From Streptomyces leeuwenhoekii (lineage in GTDB: Bacteria; Actinomycetota; Actinomycetes; Streptomycetales; Streptomycetaceae), in assembly GCF_001013905.1 (NCBI RefSeq), contig NZ_LN831790.1:5098001-5162000 (forward strand): a DNA stretch of 64,000 nucleotides, written 5' to 3'. Positions 26,509-36,529 of the stretch are shown in pieces; the first letter of the stretch is position 1, and each line of letters begins with the position of its first letter. Under the pieces are notes generated by a model that was given only the letters and a program-made list of their open reading frames with translations, was not told the DNA's origin and did no database searches. The position numbers and the translations under genes are program-made.

Positions 26509-26787
26509 ATGGCCATCGAGGTCCGCATCCCGACCATCCTCCGCCAGTACACCGACGGCCAGAAGGCGGTGGAGGGTAACGGGAACACCCTCGCCGAGCT
26601 GTTCGCCGACCTCGACACCCGCCACGCGGGCATCCAGGACCGCATCGTGGACGGCGGCCAGCTGCGCCGCTTCGTCAACGTCTACCTGAACGACGAGGAC
26701 GTCCGCTTCCTCGACGGCATCGACACCAAGCTGTCCGACGGCGACAACGTCACGATCCTGCCGGCGGTCGCCGGCGGTATGGCCTGA
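26509..26787 (+). CDS. cysO: Sulfur-carrier protein CysO (MoaD/ThiS-like)
   Basis: A 92-residue ubiquitin-fold sulfur carrier. It starts MAIEVRIPTILRQYTDGQ, has RRFVNVYLNDEDVRFLDG, and ends VTILPAVAGGMA. The C-terminal Gly-Gly becomes a thiocarboxylate that delivers sulfide to CysM. Two extra residues (Met-Ala) follow the Gly-Gly, so the protein must be trimmed before activation; the JAMM peptidase at 25763 is the obvious candidate. ATG 26509 with GACAGGAGCC upstream. cysM begins 6 bases after its stop. Confidence 0.93.
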   Translation: MAIEVRIPTILRQYTDGQKAVEGNGNTLAELFADLDTRHAGIQDRIVDGGQLRRFVNVYLNDEDVRFLDGIDTKLSDGDNVTILPAVAGGMA

Positions 26788-27744
<957 letters not shown>

Positions 27745-27751
27745 GGACGTC

Positions 27752-28234
27752 TCACGTCGCCAGGTGACGGACCTGGTCCCACAGGGCCGGGTCCACCACC
27801 CCCACCCGGCGGCGGAAGTCCCGTACCGGGACCTCCCGCAGCTCGTCCGTCTCCAGGAAGCTCGTCCGCCCCCGCGCGTCCCCGACCGAGCCCGGCGGCA
27901 GCGGGATCACCCCCGCGCGCTCGTCCCGGTACCGGCTGGTGATCTTCGCCACCAGCGCCCGCCGCCCGTGCACCGAGATCACCAGGCACGGCCGGTCCTT
28001 CGCCCCCGCCCGGTCCTCGTACGGCACGGCCGCCCACCAGATCTCCGCCGGCCGCGGCCGGACGCCCCGCATCGTGCGCACCGTCCGCACCGCCGGGCGC
28101 GGGCGTCCCGGCGGATGCCCCGGCGGGCCCGGACGGCGCGCCCCACGGCGGCCCCGGCCCCAGCCGTCCACGAGCGCGACGACGAGCGCGAGCACCACCA
28201 CCGCCGCGAGCGCCGGCCACCAGGACGTGTCCAT
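27752..28234 (-). CDS. PemK/MazF-like domain protein with an N-terminal membrane helix
   Basis: A 160-residue protein. The N-terminal helix WWPALAAVVVLALVVALVDG (about residues 5-24) is followed by a basic linker, then a PemK-like domain with RPAEIWWAAVPYEDR, KDRPCLVISVHGR, VAKITSRYRD and FLETDELREVPVRDFRRRVG. PemK/MazF toxins cleave RNA, but no antitoxin gene is adjacent and the protein is membrane-anchored, so a classical toxin role is doubtful. ATG 28234. Convergent with cysM. Confidence 0.75.
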   Translation of the reverse strand: MDTSWWPALAAVVVLALVVALVDGWGRGRRGARRPGPPGHPPGRPRPAVRTVRTMRGVRPRPAEIWWAAVPYEDRAGAKDRPCLVISVHGRRALVAKITSRYRDERAGVIPLPPGSVGDARGRTSFLETDELREVPVRDFRRRVGVVDPALWDQVRHLAT

Positions 28235-28439
28235 ACGACGACGGTACCGGCGTGCGCCCCCGTCGCGCGCCCCCGCGCCCTCCCCGGGTGCCTCGCATCC
28301 AGCCGAACCGGTGACACCACAGGTGAGTTCGCCCACAACGGCCCCTGGCGGAGGAGCGGCCGAAGGTTTCGCGCCTTACGCTCGACGGACCGCACGACCC
28401 CCGTTTCTCCACACATCCGCCAGCGGAGGTTTCTGCTTC

Positions 28440-29192
28440 ATGAAGCTCACCGTCGTCGGCTGCTCGGGGTCGTTCCCGTCCGCGGAATCGGCCTGCTCGA
28501 GCTACCTCGTCGAGGCCGACGGCTTCCGGCTGCTCCTCGACATGGGCAACGGCGCCCTGGGCGAGCTGCAGCGCCACTGCGGTCTCTACGACCTCGACGC
28601 GATCTTCCTCAGCCACCTGCACGCCGATCACTGCATCGACATGTGCGCCTACTTCGTGGCGCGCTACTACCGGCACGACGGAGGCCGCTGCGCCCCGCTG
28701 CCCGTCTACGGACCCGAGGGCACCGAGCACCGGCTGACCACCGCCTACGCCGACACCCCCACCGCCTCCTCCATGAGCGAGGTCTTCGACTTCCACACGG
28801 TCAAGCCGGGCACCTTCGAGATCGGCCCGTTCACCGTGCACACCGAACGCGTCGCCCACCCCGTGGAGGCCTACGGCATCCGCATCGAACACGGCGGCGG
28901 ATCGCTCACGTACTCCGGCGACACCGGTGTCAGCGCGGCCCTGGACGAACTCGCCCGCGACGCCGACCTGTTCCTGTGCGAGGCCGCCTTCACGCACGGC
29001 AAGGAGAGCATCCCCGACCTGCACCTCAACGGACGGGAGGCGGGCGAGACCGCCACCCGCGCCCGCGCCCGGCGCCTGGTCCTCACCCACATCCCCCCGT
29101 GGACCGACCCCCAGGTCAACCTGAACGACGCCCGCGCCGTCTTCAGCGGGCCGGTGGAGCTGGCGGTGCCCGGGATGACGTACGAGATCTGA
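28440..29192 (+). CDS. MBL-fold metal-dependent hydrolase
   Basis: A 250-residue metallo-beta-lactamase-fold protein, RNase Z-like in outline. The metal motif is SHLHADHCID, the second ligand lies in VAHPVEAYGIRIE, the Asp in YSGDTGVSAAL and the last His in VLTHIPPWTDP. Start MKLTVVGCSGSFPSAESACS at ATG 28440, with GGAGG 11 bases upstream. The gene between cysM and the PTS cluster is conserved in Streptomyces as I recall, but its substrate is not known. Confidence 0.88.
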   Translation: MKLTVVGCSGSFPSAESACSSYLVEADGFRLLLDMGNGALGELQRHCGLYDLDAIFLSHLHADHCIDMCAYFVARYYRHDGGRCAPLPVYGPEGTEHRLTTAYADTPTASSMSEVFDFHTVKPGTFEIGPFTVHTERVAHPVEAYGIRIEHGGGSLTYSGDTGVSAALDELARDADLFLCEAAFTHGKESIPDLHLNGREAGETATRARARRLVLTHIPPWTDPQVNLNDARAVFSGPVELAVPGMTYEI

Positions 29193-29216
29193 CGCCGCCG
29201 CACCCGACGGACGCAA

Positions 29217-29263
29217 CGGCGAAGGCCCCCGGAACCGCCGACCGGTTCCGGGGGCCTTCGCCG
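29217..29263. terminator. Bidirectional terminator between MBL gene and nagE2
   Basis: A perfect 20-bp stem (29217-29236 with 29244-29263) and a 7-base loop, in the gap between two convergent genes. Confidence 0.8.
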
Positions 29264-29280
29264 TGCGGGCGCAGAGGCGG

Positions 29281-30543
<1,263 letters not shown>

Positions 30544-30641
30544 AACTTCCTCCAGTGGGCATGGCGCCGCCCGGGAACAGGAAGGGGGACGGCGGCGTCT
30601 CCTGACCGGCGGCGCGCCACCCTGTCCCGGATGGCGCCGCA

Positions 30642-30669
30642 TGGTCTACACCAGTAGTGGTGTAGACCT
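30642..30669. promoter_or_regulatory. Two DasR-responsive elements (dre) upstream of nagE2
   Basis: TGGTCTACACCA (30642-30653) and TGGTGTAGACCT (30658-30669) both match the dre core TGGTCTAGACCA with one or two differences, spaced 16 bases start to start. DasR is the GntR-family repressor of chitin/GlcNAc genes in Streptomyces and is released by glucosamine-6-phosphate. Confidence 0.8.
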
Positions 30670-30754
30670 GTTGTAGCACGATGAAGGGCACATAAGGAAC
30701 CCGCGATTCCAGCGACGGAAGCGTCACGCGCAGTGCCCGGCGACCGCAGGCGAA

Positions 30755-30781
30755 GGCCCCCGGAGCGGGAGTCCGGGGGCC
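30755..30781 (-). terminator. Terminator of nagE1
   Basis: GGCCCCCGGA (30755-30764, one reading) pairs with TCCGGGGGCC (30772-30781) around a 7-base loop, 32 bases past the nagE1 stop on the minus strand. Confidence 0.55.
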
Positions 30782-30812
30782 CGGGAAGACCGGCGGAAAG
30801 CGTACGCGGGTC

Positions 30813-32102
30813 CTACACCTTCGTGACGTCCTCCACCTCTTCCTCCGGCTCCCGCCCCGGAGTCTTCAGATCGAACTTCGTGATCACGAACCGGAAGACC
30901 ACGTAATAGACGGCCGCGAAACACAGACCGATCGGAATGATCAGCCACGGCCGGGTCGCCAGATTCCAGTTGATCACGTAGTCGATCAGTCCGGCCGAGA
31001 AACTGAACCCGTCCTTGACCCCCAGCCCCCAGGTCACCGCCATCGACGCCCCGGTGAGCACCGCGTGGAAGGCGTACAGCGCCGGCGCGATGAAGAGGAA
31101 GGAGTACTCCAGCGGTTCCGTGATCCCGGTGACGAACGACGTCAGCGCCACCGACAGCATCAGCCCGCCCACCTCCTTGCGGCGGTGCGGCTTGGCGCAG
31201 TGCGTGATCGCCAGCGCCGCCGCCGGCAGCGCGAACATCATGATGGGGAAGAAGCCCGACGTGAACTGGCCGGCGTCCGGATCGCCCGCCAGGAACATGT
31301 TGATGTCCCCGTGCACGGTCGTCCCGTCCGGCTTGGTGTAACTGCCGAACTGGAACCAGATCGGCACGTTCAGGAACTGGTGCAGACCGATCACCAGCAA
31401 CGCCCGGTTGGCGAGGCCGAACACGCCCGCGCCCCACGCGCCCAGATCGCTCAGCCAGTCGCTGAAACTCTCCAGCGCGCCCCCGATCGGCGGCCACACC
31501 CATAGGCACAGCGCCGCGAACAGGATCGCGACGAACGCCATGATGATCGGCACCAGCCGGCGGCCGTTGAAGAATCCCAGCCAGTCCACCAGCTTCGTAC
31601 GGTGGTAGCGCCGCCAGAAGTACGCCGCCAGCAGCCCCATGACGATCCCGCCGAAAACCCCCGGATTCTGGTACGTGAAAGCCGTCACCGAGCCGTCCGC
31701 CAGCCGGCAGCCCACATTCGGCACCGCCCGCGACCCCTCGGGGCAGTCCTCGGGGAACTGGCGCAGCACATTGAAATAGACGAGGAACCCCGCCACCGCC
31801 GCCAGCGCCGTCGACCCGTCGGCCTTCTTCGCCATCCCGATCGCCACGCCCACGCAGAACAGCAGCGGCAATCCCAGGGAGCCGTCCAGCAGCGCCCCGC
31901 CGGCCCCCGTCATCACCTTGGAGACCGACGTCCAGCCCAGCCCGTCCTCCCCGAACACATCGGGCTGTCCCAACCGGTTCAGGATGCCCGCGGCCGGCAG
32001 CACGGCGATCGGCAGCTGAAGGCTGCGGCCCATCTTCTGCAACCCTTGGAACAGGCTGTTCCAGCGGGCGCGCGCAGGGCTGTCCACGCTGTCGGAACTC
32101 AT
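30813..32102 (-). CDS. nagE1: N-acetylglucosamine PTS permease IIC, NagE1-type
   Basis: A 429-residue EIIC paralogue of the neighbouring NagE2: KMGRSLQLPIAVLPAAGIL, a FVTGITEPLEYSFLFIAPAL sugar-site segment, and SGFFPIMMFALPAAALAI. It contains a short periplasmic insert with two cysteines (EDCPEGSRAVPNVGCRLADG). ATG 32102 with GGAG 5 bases upstream. It is divergent from nagF and shares its dre-containing promoter. A tandem pair of GlcNAc permeases is known in S. coelicolor, where NagE2 is the main carrier. Confidence 0.9.
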   Translation of the reverse strand: MSSDSVDSPARARWNSLFQGLQKMGRSLQLPIAVLPAAGILNRLGQPDVFGEDGLGWTSVSKVMTGAGGALLDGSLGLPLLFCVGVAIGMAKKADGSTALAAVAGFLVYFNVLRQFPEDCPEGSRAVPNVGCRLADGSVTAFTYQNPGVFGGIVMGLLAAYFWRRYHRTKLVDWLGFFNGRRLVPIIMAFVAILFAALCLWVWPPIGGALESFSDWLSDLGAWGAGVFGLANRALLVIGLHQFLNVPIWFQFGSYTKPDGTTVHGDINMFLAGDPDAGQFTSGFFPIMMFALPAAALAITHCAKPHRRKEVGGLMLSVALTSFVTGITEPLEYSFLFIAPALYAFHAVLTGASMAVTWGLGVKDGFSFSAGLIDYVINWNLATRPWLIIPIGLCFAAVYYVVFRFVITKFDLKTPGREPEEEVEDVTKV

Positions 32103-32158
32103 CCGGTCTCCATCCGGTCTGCTGAAACGGGGAGGCGGTTTGGCGGCCGTCCGACCGG

Positions 32159-32170
32159 TGGTGTAGACCA
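32159..32170. promoter_or_regulatory. dre site shared by nagE1 and nagF
   Basis: TGGTGTAGACCA differs from the DasR core TGGTCTAGACCA at one base. It lies 57 bases before nagE1 and 118 before nagF, so one DasR site can control both directions. Confidence 0.8.
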
Positions 32171-32288
32171 GTTGACGACGGTTCCGCTGTCGTGACGCCA
32201 TCATTCGGTACACACCGCATGACCGCTCGCGAAGATGGGCCAACTGTGGGTTACTGCGACAAAGCGGTTCGGATCAGGGAGAAGGAAC

Positions 32289-32522
32289 ATGGCCAGCAAG
32301 GCTGAGAAGATCGTTGCCGGGCTCGGCGGCATCGACAACATCGAAGAGGTCGAGGGCTGCATCACCCGCCTCCGCACCGAGGTCGCCGACGCCTCGCTCG
32401 TCGACGAGGCCGCGCTCAAGGCCGCCGGCGCCCACGGCGTCGTGAAGATGGGGACCGCCATCCAGGTCGTCATCGGCACCGACGCCGACCCGATCGCCGC
32501 GGAGATCGAAGACATGATGTGA
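32289..32522 (+). CDS. nagF: GlcNAc PTS EIIB component
   Basis: A 77-residue single-domain EIIB. Cys24 in NIEEVEGCITRLRTEV is the phosphorylated residue; AAGAHGVVKMGTAIQVVIG and the acidic C-terminus DPIAAEIEDMM complete the domain. It receives phosphate from EIIA(Crr) and passes it to GlcNAc in NagE1/NagE2. ATG 32289 has GAGAAGGA upstream. Confidence 0.92.
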   Translation: MASKAEKIVAGLGGIDNIEEVEGCITRLRTEVADASLVDEAALKAAGAHGVVKMGTAIQVVIGTDADPIAAEIEDMM

Positions 32523-32561
32523 GCGCCCGCGGGCCCGCGCCGGCCCGCGAGCCCACCCCCT

Positions 32562-32596
32562 CAAGGGCCCCCTCCACCCGCGGGAGAGGGCCCTTG
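32562..32596 (+). terminator. Terminator of nagF
   Basis: A 14-bp stem with one mismatch (32562-32575 with 32583-32596; CAAGGGCCC against GGGCCCTTG at the base) and a 7-base loop, between nagF and rph. Confidence 0.6.
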
Positions 32597-32620
32597 CGCG
32601 TGTCCCGCTAGGCTCGCCGC

Positions 32621-33358
<738 letters not shown>

Positions 33359-33482
33359 AGAGCACACCAAGCACGGGGGCCGGCGCGAGGCGGCCGGGAA
33401 GGCAACTCGGCCGGCCGCCACCGCGTCCTTACGCACACAGGCGCACCCGCCAGCCCACCGCCCGAAGGGGAGGACCGCACCC

Positions 33483-33881
33483 ATGGCCGCGACCCGCAGC
33501 CGCCGCACCGCCATCGCCGCCGCGGCCCTGGCCGCCACCGCCCTCACCGCCGCCCTGACCACCGGCTGCGACGCCGTCGACAAGGCGCTCGACTGCGTCC
33601 AGACCGCCGACGCGATCGCCGACAGCGTCACCGACCTCCAGCAGGCCGTGGAGAACGCCTCCAACGACCCCGCCCGGCTCCAGGAGTCCCTCGACTCCAT
33701 CGAGAAGAACCTGGACAAGATCGGCGACAAGACCGACAACGCCGACGTCAACCAGGCCGTCGACGACCTCGGCAAGGCCGTCGGCAACGTCCGCACGGCC
33801 GTCGAGAACGGCGACGCCACCCCCGACATCAGCCCGGTCACCGACGCGGCCGGCGAGTTGACCAAGGTCTGCACGCCGTGA
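33483..33881 (+). CDS. Small secreted lipoprotein, unknown function
   Basis: A 132-residue protein with a lipoprotein signal: RSRRTAIAAAALAATALTAA leading to the lipobox LTTGC. The mature part is helical and acidic (DLQQAVENASNDPARLQESL, SIEKNLDKIGDKTDNADVNQ), suggesting a coiled-coil or helical bundle, with Cys residues near each end. ATG 33483 with GGGGAGGA upstream. Between rph and rdgB. No function is known to me. Confidence 0.8.
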   Translation: MAATRSRRTAIAAAALAATALTAALTTGCDAVDKALDCVQTADAIADSVTDLQQAVENASNDPARLQESLDSIEKNLDKIGDKTDNADVNQAVDDLGKAVGNVRTAVENGDATPDISPVTDAAGELTKVCTP

Positions 33882-33915
33882 GCGAGCGGTCGTGGGGACC
33901 GGAATACTGGACCCC

Positions 33916-34518
33916 ATGACCCGCTTGATCCTCGCCACCCGCAACGCCGGAAAGATCACCGAGCTGAAGGCCATCCTGGCCGAGGCCGGTCTGCCGCACG
34001 AGCTGGTGGGCGCCGACGCCTACCCCGAGGTACCCGACGTGAGGGAGACGGGCGTCACCTTCGCCGAGAACGCCCTCCTCAAGGCCCACGCCCTGGCCCA
34101 AGCCACCGGCCTGCCCGCCGTCGCCGACGACTCCGGCCTGTGCGTCGACGTCATGAACGGCGCCCCCGGCATCTTCTCCGCCCGCTGGGCCGGCCGCCAC
34201 GGCGACGACAAGGCCAACCTGGACCTGCTCCTCGCCCAGCTCGCGGACATCGCCGACGAACACCGCGCCGCCCACTTCGCCTGCGCCGCGGCCCTCGCCC
34301 TGCCCGACGGCACGGAGCGGGTCGTGGAGGGCCGGCTGCGGGGCGTCCTGCGCCGCGAGCCGGCCGGCTCGGGCGGTTTCGGCTACGACCCGATCCTCCA
34401 GCCGGAGGGCGAGACGCGCACCTGCGCGGAGCTGACGGCCCAGGAGAAGAACGCCATCAGCCACCGGGGCAAGGCGTTCCGGGCGCTGGTGCCGGTGGTG
34501 CGGGAGCTGCTGGGCTGA
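33916..34518 (+). CDS. rdgB: XTP/dITP pyrophosphatase (RdgB/HAM1)
   Basis: A 200-residue house-cleaning enzyme that removes non-canonical purine nucleotides. Motifs: LILATRNAGKITELKAIL, ETGVTFAENALLKAHA, VADDSGLCVDVMNGAPGIFS, GFGYDPILQP and NAISHRGKAFRAL. ATG 33916 is used, since the upstream in-frame residues are not conserved-looking. A strong hairpin follows. Confidence 0.96.
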   Translation: MTRLILATRNAGKITELKAILAEAGLPHELVGADAYPEVPDVRETGVTFAENALLKAHALAQATGLPAVADDSGLCVDVMNGAPGIFSARWAGRHGDDKANLDLLLAQLADIADEHRAAHFACAAALALPDGTERVVEGRLRGVLRREPAGSGGFGYDPILQPEGETRTCAELTAQEKNAISHRGKAFRALVPVVRELLG

Positions 34519-34526
34519 GCGATGAG

Positions 34527-34557
34527 CGAAGGGGCCGTCCGGTGGACGGCCCCTTCG
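34527..34557. terminator. Terminator between rdgB and the tRNA gene
   Basis: A perfect 14-bp stem (34527-34540 with 34544-34557) and a 3-base loop, ending 6 bases from the 3' end of the minus-strand tRNA, so it can serve both genes. Confidence 0.75.
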
Positions 34558-34562
34558 TCGCA

Positions 34563-34637
34563 TGGGCCCGGTGGGACTCGAACCCACGACACACCGGACC
34601 TAAACCGGCGCCCTCTGGCCAGCTGGGGTACGGGCCC
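34563..34637 (-). tRNA. tRNA with UAG anticodon (tRNA-Leu by anticodon), class I shape
   Basis: A 75-base cloverleaf read on the minus strand. The 7-bp acceptor is GGGCCCG with CGGGCCC, discriminator A at 34563, T-stem GTGGG/CCCAC with loop TTCGAGT, anticodon stem GCCGG/CCGGT and loop TTTAGGT, giving anticodon TAG for the codon CUA. CCA is not encoded. The variable loop is only 5 bases (GTGTC), while bacterial tRNA-Leu normally has a long extra arm. The D-stem is three pairs. Leucine is inferred only from the anticodon. Confidence 0.88.
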
Positions 34638-34697
34638 GCAGCGCCGCCTACTCTACTGGGCGGCGGCCGCGGCGTTGCGCCGCACGGGCGGGAGAGC

Positions 34698-35165
34698 TCA
34701 GATCCCGAGATCCTTGATGATCTTGGCCACGTGTCCCGTCGCCTTCACGTTGTACAGGGCCCGCTCGACCTTGCCCTCCTCGTCCACGACCACCGTGGAG
34801 CGGATGACGCCGACGACCGTCTTGCCGTAGAGCTTCTTCTCGCCGAAGGCGCCGTACGCCTCCAGGACGGACTTGTCCGGGTCGGCGAGGAGCGTGACCT
34901 TCAGCGATTCCGCCTCGCGGAACTTGGCCAGCTTCTCCGGCTTGTCGGGCGAGATGCCGACGACGTCGTAGCCGGCGCCGGCCAGCAGGTCCAGGTTGTC
35001 CGTGAAGTCGCACGCCTGCTTGGTGCAGCCGGGAGTGAGGGCGGCGGGGTAGAAGTAGACGATGACCTTGCGGCCCTTGTAGTCGGAGAGGGACACCTCG
35101 TTGCCGTCGGCGTCCTGGAGGGTGAAGGCGGGGGCCACGTCCCCGGGCTGGAGTCGCTCGCTCAT
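34698..35165 (-). CDS. bcp: Thioredoxin-dependent thiol peroxidase (Bcp/PrxQ)
   Basis: A 155-residue peroxiredoxin that reduces hydroperoxides. The peroxidatic Cys47 and resolving Cys52 are in FYPAALTPGCTKQACDFTDN, the 1-Cys-apart-by-five pattern of PrxQ. YDVVGISPDKPEKLAKFREA and the C-terminal GHVAKIIKDLGI are also typical. ATG 35165. It is divergent from the DUF3618 gene. Confidence 0.95.
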   Translation of the reverse strand: MSERLQPGDVAPAFTLQDADGNEVSLSDYKGRKVIVYFYPAALTPGCTKQACDFTDNLDLLAGAGYDVVGISPDKPEKLAKFREAESLKVTLLADPDKSVLEAYGAFGEKKLYGKTVVGVIRSTVVVDEEGKVERALYNVKATGHVAKIIKDLGI

Positions 35166-35259
35166 CGATCTAGCGTAACCGGGGGTCCTGACAGTGCGGC
35201 GCGGCGGGAAGCTGACAGACTGTCCAGAACAGCATCAGCTTCACTTCGGAGGCCGTACG

Positions 35260-35589
35260 GTGGCGGACACGTCGGACACGAGAACCCCGGCGCAGATCGA
35301 GGCGGACATCAGGCGCCGTCGCGAGGTGCTGGCCGAGACGCTCGACGAGATCGGGGTGCGCGTCCACCCCAGGACGATCGTGGGGGACGCGAAGGCCAAG
35401 GTGGTCGCCAACGTCGATCACACGCTGGGCCGGGCCTACGTCGGCGTCAATCGCGCCGTCAGCGATGTGAAGGCCCGGTTCGTGGACGAGGAGGGGACGC
35501 CCCGGATGGAGCGGATCGTGCCCGTCGCCCTCGTCGTGGTCGGCGTGGTGGGGCTGCTCGCCCTCGGCTCCCGGCGGCGCAAGAGCTGA
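35260..35589 (+). CDS. DUF3618 protein with a C-terminal membrane helix
   Basis: A 109-residue protein. The DUF3618 region at the start is TPAQIEADIRRRREVLAETL, followed by a helical segment, then a single TM (IVPVALVVVGVVGLLALGS) and a basic tail RRRKS facing the cytoplasm. GTG 35260 is preceded by GGAGG. The family is found in actinobacteria without known function. It follows divergently from bcp. Confidence 0.82.
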   Translation: MADTSDTRTPAQIEADIRRRREVLAETLDEIGVRVHPRTIVGDAKAKVVANVDHTLGRAYVGVNRAVSDVKARFVDEEGTPRMERIVPVALVVVGVVGLLALGSRRRKS

Positions 35590-35654
35590 CAAGGGCTGGA
35601 TTTCGGGCCACCCACCCGTCCACGGACGCATCGAAGGCAGGTAGGTTCAAGGGC

Positions 35655-36011
35655 GTGAGCGCCAACAGAAACGAGCACAGCACCCAGCACGACAAGCTGC
35701 CCATCCGGATGCTGCACGACCGCGTACTCGTGCGGCAGGACACGAGCGAGGGCGAGCGGCGTTCGGGGGGCGGAATCCTGATTCCCGCCACGGCGGCGGT
35801 CGGCCGCCGGCTGGCGTGGGCCGAGGTGGTCGCGGTGGGCCAGAACGTGCGGACGGTGGAGCCGGGCGACCGGGTCCTGTTCGACCCGGAGGACCGCGCC
35901 GAGGTGGAGGTGCGGGGGGTCGCGTACGTGCTGATGCGCGAGCGCGACCTGCACGCCGTGGCCGCGGACCGGTTCGAGGGGTCGGAGGACTCGACCGGGC
36001 TGTACCTGTAA
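35655..36011 (+). CDS. GroES-like co-chaperonin (Cpn10), no GroEL nearby
   Basis: A 118-residue Cpn10-fold protein: KLPIRMLHDRVLVRQDT, GGILIPATAAVGRRLAWAEV, VEPGDRVLFDPEDRAEVEV and YVLMRERDLHAV. The N-terminal extension and Gly-rich mobile loop (EGERRSGGGILIP) differ from standard GroES. No groEL is adjacent and no CIRCE element (TTAGCACTC dyad) is seen, so it is likely a second, separately regulated copy. GTG 35655. Confidence 0.85.
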   Translation: MSANRNEHSTQHDKLPIRMLHDRVLVRQDTSEGERRSGGGILIPATAAVGRRLAWAEVVAVGQNVRTVEPGDRVLFDPEDRAEVEVRGVAYVLMRERDLHAVAADRFEGSEDSTGLYL

Positions 36012-36045
36012 GCGTCCGGTCCCGTCTGCGGATCGTCGGCCGTGA

Positions 36046-36091
36046 AAGGCCCGAGGGGCCGGTGACCAGTGTCACCGGCCCCTCGGGCCTT
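36046..36091 (+). terminator. Strong terminator of the Cpn10 gene
   Basis: A perfect 21-bp stem (36046-36066 with 36071-36091) and a 4-base loop, followed by TGCTTTGC. It isolates the riboswitch and sugE from upstream transcription. Confidence 0.85.
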
Positions 36092-36111
36092 GCTTTGCTA
36101 CCTTGGAAGGA

Positions 36112-36157
36112 CCCCGACGAGACGCGCCGTACCGGGTGAAGGCAAAGACGACGCACC
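36112..36157 (+). ncRNA. Guanidine-III (ykkC-III) riboswitch upstream of sugE
   Basis: The bases CCGACGAG (36114-36121), then GCGCCGTACC (36124-36133), GGGTGAAGGCAAAGACG (36134-36150) and ACGC closely follow the conserved core of the guanidine-III class, as I recall it from the Thermobifida fusca structure (CCGGACGAG, GCGCCGTACCCGG, AAGACGGCGC). It ends about 40 bases before the sugE start, and lies behind a terminator. Guanidinium binding would turn on the exporter. The pseudoknot was not computed. Confidence 0.8.
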
Positions 36158-36198
36158 CCCGTTCAGCTCGTATGCCGTTCGTTCTCGGAGGTGCCGTC

Positions 36199-36519
36199 AT
36201 GGCGTGGGTTCTGCTGATCGTCGCGGGTCTGCTCGAGGTCGGCTGGTCGATCGGAATGAAGTACACCGACGGCTTCACCCGCCTCGTCCCCAGTCTGCTC
36301 ACCGGAGCCGGCATCGTCGGCAGCATGGTGCTGCTGTCGTACGCCGCCCGCACCCTGCCCATCGGTACCGCCTACGGCGTGTGGGTCGGCATCGGTGCGG
36401 CCGGTGCGGCGGTGCTCGGCATGGTGGTGCTGGGTGAGCCGGCCACCGCCGCCCGGATCTTCTTCATCTGTCTGCTGCTGGTCGCCGTGGTGGGGCTGAA
36501 GGCGACCTCTGGTCACTGA
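36199..36519 (+). CDS. sugE: SMR-family guanidinium exporter (SugE/Gdx)
   Basis: A 106-residue, four-helix small multidrug resistance protein. The key Glu is in LLIVAGLLEVGWSIGMKYTD, and TAYGVWVGIGAAGAAVLGMV and GEPATAARIFFICLLLVAVV are family segments. SugE (Gdx) proteins export guanidinium in exchange for protons, which agrees with the guanidine riboswitch in front. ATG 36199 with GGAGG upstream. Convergent with the penicillin-binding protein gene 11 bases on. Confidence 0.93.
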   Translation: MAWVLLIVAGLLEVGWSIGMKYTDGFTRLVPSLLTGAGIVGSMVLLSYAARTLPIGTAYGVWVGIGAAGAAVLGMVVLGEPATAARIFFICLLLVAVVGLKATSGH

Positions 36520-36529
36520 CCGGGGACGG

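Noticed and set aside
34563..34637. Integrated element at the tRNA gene
   Set aside because: The neighbours (rdgB, bcp) are core genes with no integrase and no repeat of the tRNA 3' end was noticed.
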